The translations under genes and the position numbers were made by a program. This document shows, in pieces, positions 1 to 5,674 of a DNA stretch of 6,211 nt. The notes under the pieces were generated by a model that searched no databases, was not told the origin of the DNA, and saw only the letters and a program-made list of their open reading frames with translations. Position 1 is the first letter of the stretch. Each line of letters begins with the position of its first letter. The stretch is from positions 1 to 6,211 of the forward strand of contig JBJXGC010000014.1 of assembly GCA_046154545.1 (NCBI GenBank), written 5' to 3'. Origin of the DNA: JBJXGC01 sp046154545. Its GTDB lineage: Bacteria; Chloroflexota; Dehalococcoidia; Tepidiformales; Tepidiformaceae.

Positions 1-2148
1 CAGGAACCGGGCTACATGGCCGCCCGGCGCCTGGGGTATGAGCAGCTATCGGCGGTCAACCCGCGCCTGGTCATGGCCTCGATCACGGCCTTCGGCCAGA
101 CCGGCCCGAAGGCGAAGTGGGCGGCGACGGACCTCACCGCCTGGGCCGCCGCGCGCGTCATGATGATGACGGGCGACGCCGACCGGCCGCCCCTCTCCCT
201 CGCCGTCCCCCAGGCCTTCCTCCACGCCGCCGCCGAGGCGGCCACGGGTGCGCTCATCGCCCACCACGCCCGCGAGCGTGACGGCACCGGCCAGCACATC
301 GACGTCTCCGCCCAGGCGGCCTCCGCCATGGCCACCCAGGCGACTATCCTCGACCACGCCTGGCGCTCTCCGGAAACGGCGCGGATGGCCGGGGGCATTA
401 ACTTCGCCGGCATCCCTCTCCGTTTCGTGAACCCGGCCAAAGACGGCTACGTCTCCGTGACGTTCCTCTTCGGGTCCGCCATTGGGCCGTTCACGCGCCG
501 GCTCATGGAGGTCCTCTACGAAGAGGGCTTCGTCGATGAGGCGACGCGCGACAAGGACTGGCTCGGCTACACGGGCCTCATCGCGAGCGGCCAGGAGCCG
601 CTCACCGAGTACGTCCGCTGTTGCGATGCCATTGCCGCCTTTACCAGCAAGCACACGAAGGACGAACTCATGCGCCTTGGCATGGAGCGCGGCCTCCTCA
701 TCGTCCCCGTAAGTACGACGGCCGACGTCGCCGGGTCGGCGCAGCTCGCTGACCGCAACTACTGGGTCGATGTCACCCATCCGGGGCCGGTCGGGGCCAT
801 CCGCTACCCCGGGGCGATGGCGAAGTTCGGCGCCGCCCCACTTCGCGCCCCGCGCCCGGCGCCCGGCCTCGGTGAACACAACGCCGAGGTGGCCAGCGAA
901 CGCCGCCTCACGGCCGTCCGCCCGGCGGAAGAGCCCGCTCAGCTTCCCCTTGCCGGCCTCAAAGTACTCGACCTCATGTGGGTCGCCGCCGGGCCCTGGG
1001 GCGTGCGCTACCTCTCGGACTATGGCGCCACGATTGTCCATCTCGAAAGCACCACCCGGATCGACACCGCCCGCACCATCGGCCCCTATCTCGATGGCGT
1101 CCCCGGGCCGGAGCGCTCGGCCGCCTGGGCCTCGGTCAACGCCGGGAAGCTGGGCCTCACGCTGAGCCTCACCAACCCCGCTGCGCGCGAGACGGTTATG
1201 CGCCTCGTCCGCTGGGCCGACATCGTCACCGAGAGCTTCACGCCCGGCACGATGAAGCGGCTCGGCTTCGGCTATGAGGCCCTCCGCGAGGAGAACCCCG
1301 GGCTGATCATGATCAGCTCCTGCCTCAATGGGCAGACGGGGCCCCTCGCGACCCTCGCCGGCTTCGGCACGATGGGCGCCCAGCTCGCCGGCTTCGGCAG
1401 CCTCGCTGGCTGGCCCGGGCGCCCGCCGGCGGGCGCGGCCGGCGCTTACACCGATTATGTCGCGCCGAAGTACACCGCCATCACCCTGCTGGCAGCACTC
1501 GAACACCGGCGGCGGACCGGCGAGGGACAACACATCGACCTCTCCCAGTCCGAGGCCTCGGCCGCGTTCATGGCCCCCGCCCTGCTCGACTACACGGTCA
1601 ACGGCCGCGTCTGGGAGCACACCGCCAACGTCTCGCCCGAGTACAGCCCCCACGGCGTCTACCCCGCCAGGGGCGACGACCGCTGGGCCGCCATCGCCGT
1701 GACGACGGCCGCCCAGTGGAAGGCGCTCTGCGGCGTCATCGGCCAGGCGTCCTGGGGCGAGCTCCCCGGCTACGCTACGGCCGCCGGCCGCCGGACGCAG
1801 AGCGATGCCATCGACGCCGCCATCGCGGCCTGGACGAACGGGCATGACGTTGGCGAGATCGAAGAGGCGCTCCAGGCTGCCGGCGTCCCCTGCCACCGCG
1901 CGAGCACCTCCATCGACGCCCTCGCCGACCCACAGCTCGCCCACCGGGGCCACTTCATCACCGTCGATAACCCCGTCCTCGGCCCTGTTGTGGTCGAAAA
2001 CTCCCGCATGATCTTCTCCCGCACGCCGGCGCGGGTGACGCGCCCCGGGCCCAACTTCGGACAGGACAACGACCAGGTGCTGCGCGAAATCCTCGGCCTC
2101 AGCGACGACGAGGTGGTCGAACTGATCGCCGCCGGCGCCCTCGAGTAG
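1..2148 (+). CDS. Tandem CaiB/BaiF family III CoA-transferase (two fused domains), 5' end missing
   Basis: Family III CoA-transferases move CoA between carboxylic acids in the cytoplasm. The frame is open through base 1 and already reads conserved family sequence, so the ATG at 16 is internal. Of 715 visible residues, 1 to about 300 are the rear of domain 1 (LGYEQL, GFGQ-like AFGQTGP, GTGQHIDVS, PAPGLGEH). Residues about 316-715 are a complete domain 2 (LAGLKVLDL, AGPWG, YGATIVHLE, RLGFGYEAL, NGQTGP, GEGQHIDLS). The two copies align with an offset near 412 codons, so about 97 residues are missing and the whole protein is near 810. Aligned by eye to formyl-CoA transferase and CaiB, the catalytic Asp169 position is Asp485 in domain 2 (TDY) but Phe73 in domain 1. 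Domain 2 is therefore probably the working half. The substrate cannot be read from the sequence. The family assignment is firm; the partner acid is unknown. Confidence 0.93.
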   Translation, partial: QEPGYMAARRLGYEQLSAVNPRLVMASITAFGQTGPKAKWAATDLTAWAAARVMMMTGDADRPPLSLAVPQAFLHAAAEAATGALIAHHARERDGTGQHIDVSAQAASAMATQATILDHAWRSPETARMAGGINFAGIPLRFVNPAKDGYVSVTFLFGSAIGPFTRRLMEVLYEEGFVDEATRDKDWLGYTGLIASGQEPLTEYVRCCDAIAAFTSKHTKDELMRLGMERGLLIVPVSTTADVAGSAQLADRNYWVDVTHPGPVGAIRYPGAMAKFGAAPLRAPRPAPGLGEHNAEVASERRLTAVRPAEEPAQLPLAGLKVLDLMWVAAGPWGVRYLSDYGATIVHLESTTRIDTARTIGPYLDGVPGPERSAAWASVNAGKLGLTLSLTNPAARETVMRLVRWADIVTESFTPGTMKRLGFGYEALREENPGLIMISSCLNGQTGPLATLAGFGTMGAQLAGFGSLAGWPGRPPAGAAGAYTDYVAPKYTAITLLAALEHRRRTGEGQHIDLSQSEASAAFMAPALLDYTVNGRVWEHTANVSPEYSPHGVYPARGDDRWAAIAVTTAAQWKALCGVIGQASWGELPGYATAAGRRTQSDAIDAAIAAWTNGHDVGEIEEALQAAGVPCHRASTSIDALADPQLAHRGHFITVDNPVLGPVVVENSRMIFSRTPARVTRPGPNFGQDNDQVLREILGLSDDEVVELIAAGALE

Positions 2149-2222
2149 GAGCCGGAGGCGAGTCACGGCGCAACCGCGGCGGAGTTCCCGCGCGACCTGC
2201 CCAGACTCAACGCCTTCCCTCT

Positions 2223-2257
2223 CAGTGGCGCCGCCGCGGAGACATCGGCGCCGGCTG
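2223..2257 (+). terminator. GC-rich hairpin downstream of the CoA-transferase, possible terminator
   Basis: A perfect 7-bp stem is formed by GGCGCCG (2227-2233) and CGGCGCC (2246-2252) around a 12-base loop. It can extend through a T-G wobble and, past one bulged G, three more pairs (CAG 2223-2225 with CTG 2255-2257). It lies about 75 bases after the transferase stop. No T tract follows, so this is not a classic intrinsic terminator. It could be a U-less terminator, an mRNA 3' stabiliser, or chance in GC-rich DNA. Confidence 0.3.
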
Positions 2258-2398
2258 TCAGTGGCCCAGGGATGTGGTGGACCGCCAGCGGCCGCGGTGG
2301 GCCCGCAGCCACCGGATGGTGGCGGAAGGACTACCCGGATCTCCGCCGAAAGACGGTAACGCGGGGGCCGCTGCTGCCGACAATGGCAGTATCACCAC

Positions 2399-2402
2399 GG
2401 AG
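2399..2402 (+). promoter_or_regulatory. Shine-Dalgarno GGAG for the 72-residue ORF
   Basis: GGAG sits nine bases before the ATG at 2412. It favours that ATG over the in-frame GTG at 2274, which would give a 118-residue product. Confidence 0.5.
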
Positions 2403-2411
2403 CGACACGCC

Positions 2412-2630
2412 ATGCACCCTGTCAGCCTGGACGCCATCATCTTCGAGAACCGCGAGCGGATGCGCTGCATCGAGGCCCGGGCGGCCCTGCGCGCAGCCCT
2501 CGGTCCCACGCCAAGGGTCGAGCGGCATCGCCTCTTCCAGCGCCGCGTCACGCCCTTAACGGCGACCTTCGAAGTCCACCACGCCAGCCCCGCCTCGAGC
2601 GAAGCCGCTGTCCGGCTAGAGGCCGCCTGA
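2412..2630 (+). CDS. Small hypothetical protein, 72 residues
   Basis: I cannot assign a function. The reading frame starts at an ATG with a well-placed GGAG and ends at TGA. Most third codon positions are G or C, as in the neighbouring genes. The N-terminal half (about residues 1-45) looks like a charged amphipathic helix, beginning MHPVSLDAI and rich in Arg and Glu (ENRERMR, EARAALRAAL, VERHRLFQRR). The C-terminal third is Ala/Ser-rich and probably disordered. There is no signal peptide or membrane segment. The start resembles a loose class of short actinobacterial and Chloroflexota proteins beginning MHP or MDP followed by an Arg-rich helix; that resemblance is from memory and weak. One Cys (residue 19) is present. 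The gene lies 182 bases before the histidine kinase on the same strand, so co-transcription is possible but not shown. The alternative is a chance ORF in high-GC DNA. Confidence 0.5.
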   Translation: MHPVSLDAIIFENRERMRCIEARAALRAALGPTPRVERHRLFQRRVTPLTATFEVHHASPASSEAAVRLEAA

Positions 2631-2812
2631 ACGCCGTTACCCTCAGCCCGGCGGCCGCCAGCCCCAACGCGAGGGGTGCCGCAGCCCAGCTTCCCTACCT
2701 CCGGTAAGGGTTCTCCCCATAGCTCACACCACTGATCGGGGCCAAGGTTGAGCTGCGGACATCCAACAAGCGTCAGATCTTGCCAGGTTCGACCCGGCGA
2801 AGGGTGAACCCC
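2631..2812. other. Intergenic leader upstream of the histidine kinase gene
   Basis: The 182-base spacer should hold the promoter of the two-component operon if the small ORF is not co-transcribed. A 6-bp inverted repeat, AGCTCA (2721-2726) and TGAGCT (2749-2754), is separated by 22 bases and could be an operator or chance. A TTGAGC (2748-2753) resembles a -35 box, but no good -10 lies at the right distance. No strong promoter call is possible. Confidence 0.4.
2799..2804 (+). promoter_or_regulatory. Shine-Dalgarno GAAGGG for the histidine kinase
   Basis: GAAGGG ends eight bases before the ATG at 2813. This decides the start over the in-frame TTG at 2780 and the GTG at 2804, neither of which has comparable spacing to a purine-rich stretch. 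Confidence 0.6.
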
Positions 2813-4165
2813 ATGCACTCTGGCCGGCCCAGCAGGTTCCTCTACGCCAGCGCGGTCGTGATCACCGCGTCAGTCCTCGCGGTGGTGGTTGCCCTTCCGA
2901 TCCTCGGCCTGGGTCCTGTCCGGTCGTCCCACGATGAGGCGCAGACGCTCGGGGCGGGGCTGAGCGTCGCGGATGGTGTTGCCCGCGAGATCACCACGCT
3001 GGCCGTCCTCGCGCGGCAGATTGACGGCTCGAGCACGGCCGGCGACCTCTCCGCCTTCGCCCAAGAGCGTGAGCATGTTTTCGCGCAGATCATCGTGCTC
3101 GAACGGTTCGTCGCGGCCGAGCTCCCGGCCCTCGCCGATGAAACAGGCTCGTACGCGGCCGCCGCCCGGGCGTTTATGCGGGAGGCGGATGCATGGGCTT
3201 CCCATATCGCCGCGACCGGTGACGAGACGACGGTGCCGAACCGCGCCGCCTACTTCGACGCCCGCCAGGTGAACCTTGAAGAGCAGGCGGCCCTCTTCGG
3301 CGCAGCCGCCGAACTCCTTCGGGCCAACGACGAGCGGGGTACAGCGGCGCTCACCCGTGCCCGGTGGATGTCGGTCGCGGCGGCCGGCGTGGCCGTCCTT
3401 CTGTTCGTGGCCTACGCGGGCATCGCCGGATTCACGCGCCGCGCGCGGCTCGCCGCGGCGCTCATCCGGCTTGTCCGAGCCGAGAAAGCGGTCCAAGAGA
3501 ATGCCTCCCTCGTTAGCATGGCCTCGCACGAACTGCGGAACCCGCTGAGCGTCCTCACCTTGAGCGCGCAACTCATGCACATGACGGCGCTCGAACGGGA
3601 CGACGATGAACTTGCCGGCGTAGCCGAGGGCGCACTCAGCGCCGCCCATCGTGCTGAAGAGCTTGTCGCCGAGCTGCTCGACCTTGCCCGCGTCGATGCC
3701 GACGCCGTCACGCTCGCCGTCCAGCCCGTGCTCGTCCAGGAAGTCGTCGACCGGGCGCTGACGTCCGTCGCGAACTGCCGCCCGGCGCATCGCATACGGC
3801 GGGAAGGCGATAGCGGCGCTGTCGCCCACGCGGACGCCGGCCGGTTCGAAGTGGTGGTCCGGAACCTCATCGATAACGCCTACAAGTACTCGCCGGCCGA
3901 GAGCGAGGTGTCGATACACGTCTCCGGCGTGGGCGCTTCGGTCGTGCTTGAAGTCCAGGACGCGGGGCCTGGCATCGCAGAGGCGGACCGGGAGCAGGTC
4001 TTCGCCCACTTCCACCGGCTCGACCAGACGGCCCATGTTGGCGGCCTGGGAATCGGACTCTACCTCTCACGTGAACTCGCCCGGCGGATGGGTGGCGATA
4101 TCGTCGTGAGTGACTCCGCCCGAGGCGCTCGCCTGAAGCTCACGCTCCCAAGGGCGGCCGCCTGA
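2813..4165 (+). CDS. Membrane-bound sensor histidine kinase
   Basis: This kinase autophosphorylates on His and passes the phosphate to a response regulator, almost certainly the one encoded next. From the ATG at 2813 it is 450 residues. Membrane segment 1 spans about 9-33. An extracytoplasmic, mostly helical sensor region spans about 36-183; I recognise no named domain, and a four-helix (CHASE3- or MCP-like) bundle is only a guess. Membrane segment 2 spans about 187-207. No HAMP domain is evident: about 30 residues join segment 2 to the HisKA H-box, SHELRNPLS, with phospho-acceptor His239. The HATPase domain (about 330-448) has the N-box NLIDNAYKYS (Asn355), the G1 box DAGPGI (Asp383), the F-box VFAHFHRL and the G2 box GGLGIGL (410-416). 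All catalytic boxes are intact. The stop is two bases before the response regulator's ATG, which suggests translational coupling. The signal sensed is unknown. Confidence 0.93.
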   Translation: MHSGRPSRFLYASAVVITASVLAVVVALPILGLGPVRSSHDEAQTLGAGLSVADGVAREITTLAVLARQIDGSSTAGDLSAFAQEREHVFAQIIVLERFVAAELPALADETGSYAAAARAFMREADAWASHIAATGDETTVPNRAAYFDARQVNLEEQAALFGAAAELLRANDERGTAALTRARWMSVAAAGVAVLLFVAYAGIAGFTRRARLAAALIRLVRAEKAVQENASLVSMASHELRNPLSVLTLSAQLMHMTALERDDDELAGVAEGALSAAHRAEELVAELLDLARVDADAVTLAVQPVLVQEVVDRALTSVANCRPAHRIRREGDSGAVAHADAGRFEVVVRNLIDNAYKYSPAESEVSIHVSGVGASVVLEVQDAGPGIAEADREQVFAHFHRLDQTAHVGGLGIGLYLSRELARRMGGDIVVSDSARGARLKLTLPRAAA

Positions 4166-4167
4166 CC

Positions 4168-4593
4168 ATGGCATTGACGGACGATTATCCAGTGGGTCGA
4201 GCTGCGCGCCTCCTCGTCGTTGACGACGAACCAGCCCTGCGTCACGTCGTCGTTCTGCTCCTCACAAAGATGGGCTACGAGGCGATCGCCGCGGAGGGCG
4301 GCGAGGCGGCGCTCGCGCTCCTCAACGGTGGCCTGGCCCCCGACGTGATCCTCCTCGACCTGTTGATGCCCCGTATGAGCGGCATCCAATTCGTGGAGGC
4401 CGCGCGGGGCCAGGGGTACGACCTGCCGACGGTGCTCGTCAGCGCGTCGCCGGAAGCGGCCGAACATGCGCACCGCCTCGGCCTGGCCGGCCACCAGCGC
4501 AAGCCATACGACATCGGCGCGCTCCGCGACACCATCGAGGCCGCATTGTCCCTATCGGCCCCTCCCTACGTGAGCCCGGCTGCGTCGAGCTGA
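4168..4593 (+). CDS. Stand-alone receiver-domain response regulator
   Basis: A CheY-like phospho-acceptor protein of 141 residues with one receiver domain (about 13-128) and a short Pro/Ser/Ala-rich tail. The acid pair Asp19-Asp20, phospho-acceptor Asp64 (ILLDLLMPRMSG), Ser92 (VLVSAS) and Lys112 (RKPY) are all present, so it should be phosphorylatable. The usual switch aromatic three residues before the Lys is His109. There is no DNA-binding or enzymatic output domain, so it probably acts by protein contact or as a phosphorelay intermediate. It begins two bases after the kinase stop. An AAGGG (4150-4154) lies 13 bases before the ATG, rather far, which fits coupled translation. A GTG at 4192 is a less likely alternative start. 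The last 28 bases overlap the 3' end of the convergent phosphotransferase gene. Assignment as the kinase's cognate partner is inferred from adjacency. Confidence 0.92.
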   Translation: MALTDDYPVGRAARLLVVDDEPALRHVVVLLLTKMGYEAIAAEGGEAALALLNGGLAPDVILLDLLMPRMSGIQFVEAARGQGYDLPTVLVSASPEAAEHAHRLGLAGHQRKPYDIGALRDTIEAALSLSAPPYVSPAASS

Positions 4594-5624
4594 CCGAGGG
4601 CGAGGTTGAAGAGCGCCTCGGCCGTACTCTGGGGGCCGCCAGGACCGCTCTCGAACGTCACCTTCCCCTGCAGCGTCCGCTTGTAGATACCCTCGGTGAT
4701 GACGCCGAGCTTGTAGTTCGCGAACGCCTGGTAGAAGGCGATGTGGCTGCAATCGCGGCCGGTCTTCCGGGCATAGGCGGCGACGATCTCCTCACGCGTG
4801 TAGAAGCCGTCCTGGGTCGTCACCTTGTTGTAGGGCCGGAGCTTGAGATGCTCTTCGGGGTCGCCCTTGTTTCCCCAGTACACCAGCGTGTAGCCGAGGT
4901 CGCTGAGCGGGTCGCCGAGGGTCGACATCTCCCAATCGAGGACGGCTTCGACTTTGCCCGGGTTGTCGCGGTTCAGGACCATGTTCCCGAAGCGGTAGTC
5001 GCCATGGACGATGGTTGGCGCCGCCGAGGCCGGGAGGTGGGCGTTGAACCGCCGGATGAGCTCGTCGATCACCGGGCGGTCGGCCGTCTTGTTCGACTCC
5101 CACTGCTTCGCCCAGCGGCTCACCTGGCGGCCGAGGTAGCCCTCGGGCCGGCCGTGTTCGGCGAGGCCGACGGCGCTGTAGTCGATCGCGTGGAGCTGGA
5201 CGAGCGTATCGACCAGGGCCTGGCTCATCGCCCGGCGCTCGTCTGGTGTGCTGGCGAAACCCGGGGGCAGGTCGGTGACAACGATGACGCCGTCCTTGTA
5301 CTCCATCACGTAGAACGGGTAGTCGTTCACCGCCGTGTCTTCGCAGAGGGCGATCATCTTCGGCACGGGGAAACCGGCCCCGTAGACGCCGCGCTGCACG
5401 CGGAACTCGCGGGCCATGTCGTGGGCCGTCGCGATGACGTGGCCGAGCGGTGGCCGGCGCATCACCCAGGTGCGCACCCCGTTGGAGACGAAGTAGGTGA
5501 TGTTCGAACGGCCATCGCCGATGATCTTGAAGGTGAGCGGTGCCTCGCCGCCGCCTGGTACGTTCGCCGCGAACCAGCGCGAGACGTTCTCGAAGTGAAT
5601 TCCGGGTGGGATCGCATCAGTCAT
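4566..5624 (-). CDS. Phosphotransferase of the APH superfamily, ACAD10/ACAD11 N-domain and LvaA type
   Basis: A 352-residue cytoplasmic kinase-fold protein, resembling the N-terminal domain of ACAD10 throughout. Visible parts are the nucleotide loop IGDGRSNITYFV (35-46), VMRRPP (54-59) where the kinase Lys is often replaced in this group, VPKM and FYVMEY (hinge, 104-109), and the catalytic loop VHGDYRFGN (His207, Asp209, Asn214). The metal-binding segment is VLDWEMSTLGDP (Asp230), and EGIYKR lies near the C-terminus. Relatives phosphorylate the hydroxyl of hydroxyacyl-CoAs (bacterial LvaA on 4-hydroxyvaleryl-CoA; ACAD10/11 on 4-hydroxyacyl-CoAs). A role in acyl-CoA breakdown is therefore likely, and antibiotic resistance is unlikely despite the APH fold. 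No acyl-CoA dehydrogenase domain is fused. It has no Shine-Dalgarno; a -10-like TATACT sits nine bases upstream. The gene is downstream of the wall hydrolase on the same strand and convergent with the response regulator. The exact substrate is not readable. Confidence 0.92.
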   Translation of the reverse strand: MTDAIPPGIHFENVSRWFAANVPGGGEAPLTFKIIGDGRSNITYFVSNGVRTWVMRRPPLGHVIATAHDMAREFRVQRGVYGAGFPVPKMIALCEDTAVNDYPFYVMEYKDGVIVVTDLPPGFASTPDERRAMSQALVDTLVQLHAIDYSAVGLAEHGRPEGYLGRQVSRWAKQWESNKTADRPVIDELIRRFNAHLPASAAPTIVHGDYRFGNMVLNRDNPGKVEAVLDWEMSTLGDPLSDLGYTLVYWGNKGDPEEHLKLRPYNKVTTQDGFYTREEIVAAYARKTGRDCSHIAFYQAFANYKLGVITEGIYKRTLQGKVTFESGPGGPQSTAEALFNLALGQLDAAGLT

Positions 5625-5674
5625 AGCGCGGGGAGTATACGCCGATCCTCACGCCTAATCCGAGCGCCGCGCTA
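5624..5674. repeat. 8-bp inverted repeat spanning the gap between the two minus-strand genes
   Basis: TAGCGCGG (5624-5631) and its exact complement CCGCGCTA (5667-5674) bracket the intergenic gap. One arm includes the stop codon of the wall hydrolase and the other abuts the phosphotransferase ATG, with the TATACT element in the 35-base loop. In a read-through transcript this could fold and mask the start codon. Confidence 0.4.
5634..5639 (-). promoter_or_regulatory. Putative -10 element TATACT of a leaderless promoter
   Basis: Read on the minus strand, TATACT is followed by nine bases (CCCCGCGCT) and then the ATG of the phosphotransferase. Transcription usually starts about 6-8 bases after a -10, so the mRNA would begin at or within about three bases of the ATG. 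No purine-rich ribosome site precedes the ATG. No convincing -35 is seen at 16-18 bases. The call rests on motif and spacing only. Confidence 0.5.

Larger units (their letters stand above)
2149..2411. other. Intergenic region between the CoA-transferase and the small ORF
   Basis: These 263 bases hold no convincing gene. Open frames exist on both strands, but none has a recognisable product. Besides the hairpin at 2223-2257 there is a direct repeat TCAGTGGC (2222-2229 and 2258-2265). A small hairpin, CTGCC/GGCAG (2374-2378 with 2385-2389), lies just before the Shine-Dalgarno of the next gene. No clear -35/-10 pair was found. I looked for a riboswitch-like core and did not recognise one. Confidence 0.5.

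Noticed and set aside
16..18. ATG at 16 as the true start of the CoA-transferase
   Set aside because: The frame stays open to base 1 with conserved family sequence before the ATG, and comparison with domain 2 shows about 97 residues are missing upstream.
46..2166. A 706-residue open frame on the minus strand covering the CoA-transferase
   Set aside because: It is an antisense shadow caused by high GC at third positions. It shows no domain, while the plus frame reads family III CoA-transferase motifs throughout.
2345..2411. A possible riboswitch in the leader of the small ORF
   Set aside because: I could not match the conserved core of a cyclic-di-GMP, cobalamin or other known class; only a 5-bp hairpin is visible.
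2354..2640. Inverted copies of GGTAACG flanking the small ORF, as possible mobile-element ends
   Set aside because: Seven bases only, with no target-site duplication and no transposase; this is chance level.
2782..2800. A tRNA-like T-arm (GGTTCGAC context) before the kinase start
   Set aside because: The flanking stem has a mismatch, and no D-arm, anticodon arm or acceptor stem could be placed upstream.
2258..2818. A 186-residue minus-strand frame across the small ORF and kinase leader
   Set aside because: Its composition is low-complexity Arg/Gly/Ser, with no recognisable motif or ribosome site, and it runs over the better-supported plus-strand starts.
2870..4036. A 388-residue minus-strand frame opposite the histidine kinase
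   Set aside because: The plus strand carries all the kinase boxes; the antisense frame matches nothing.
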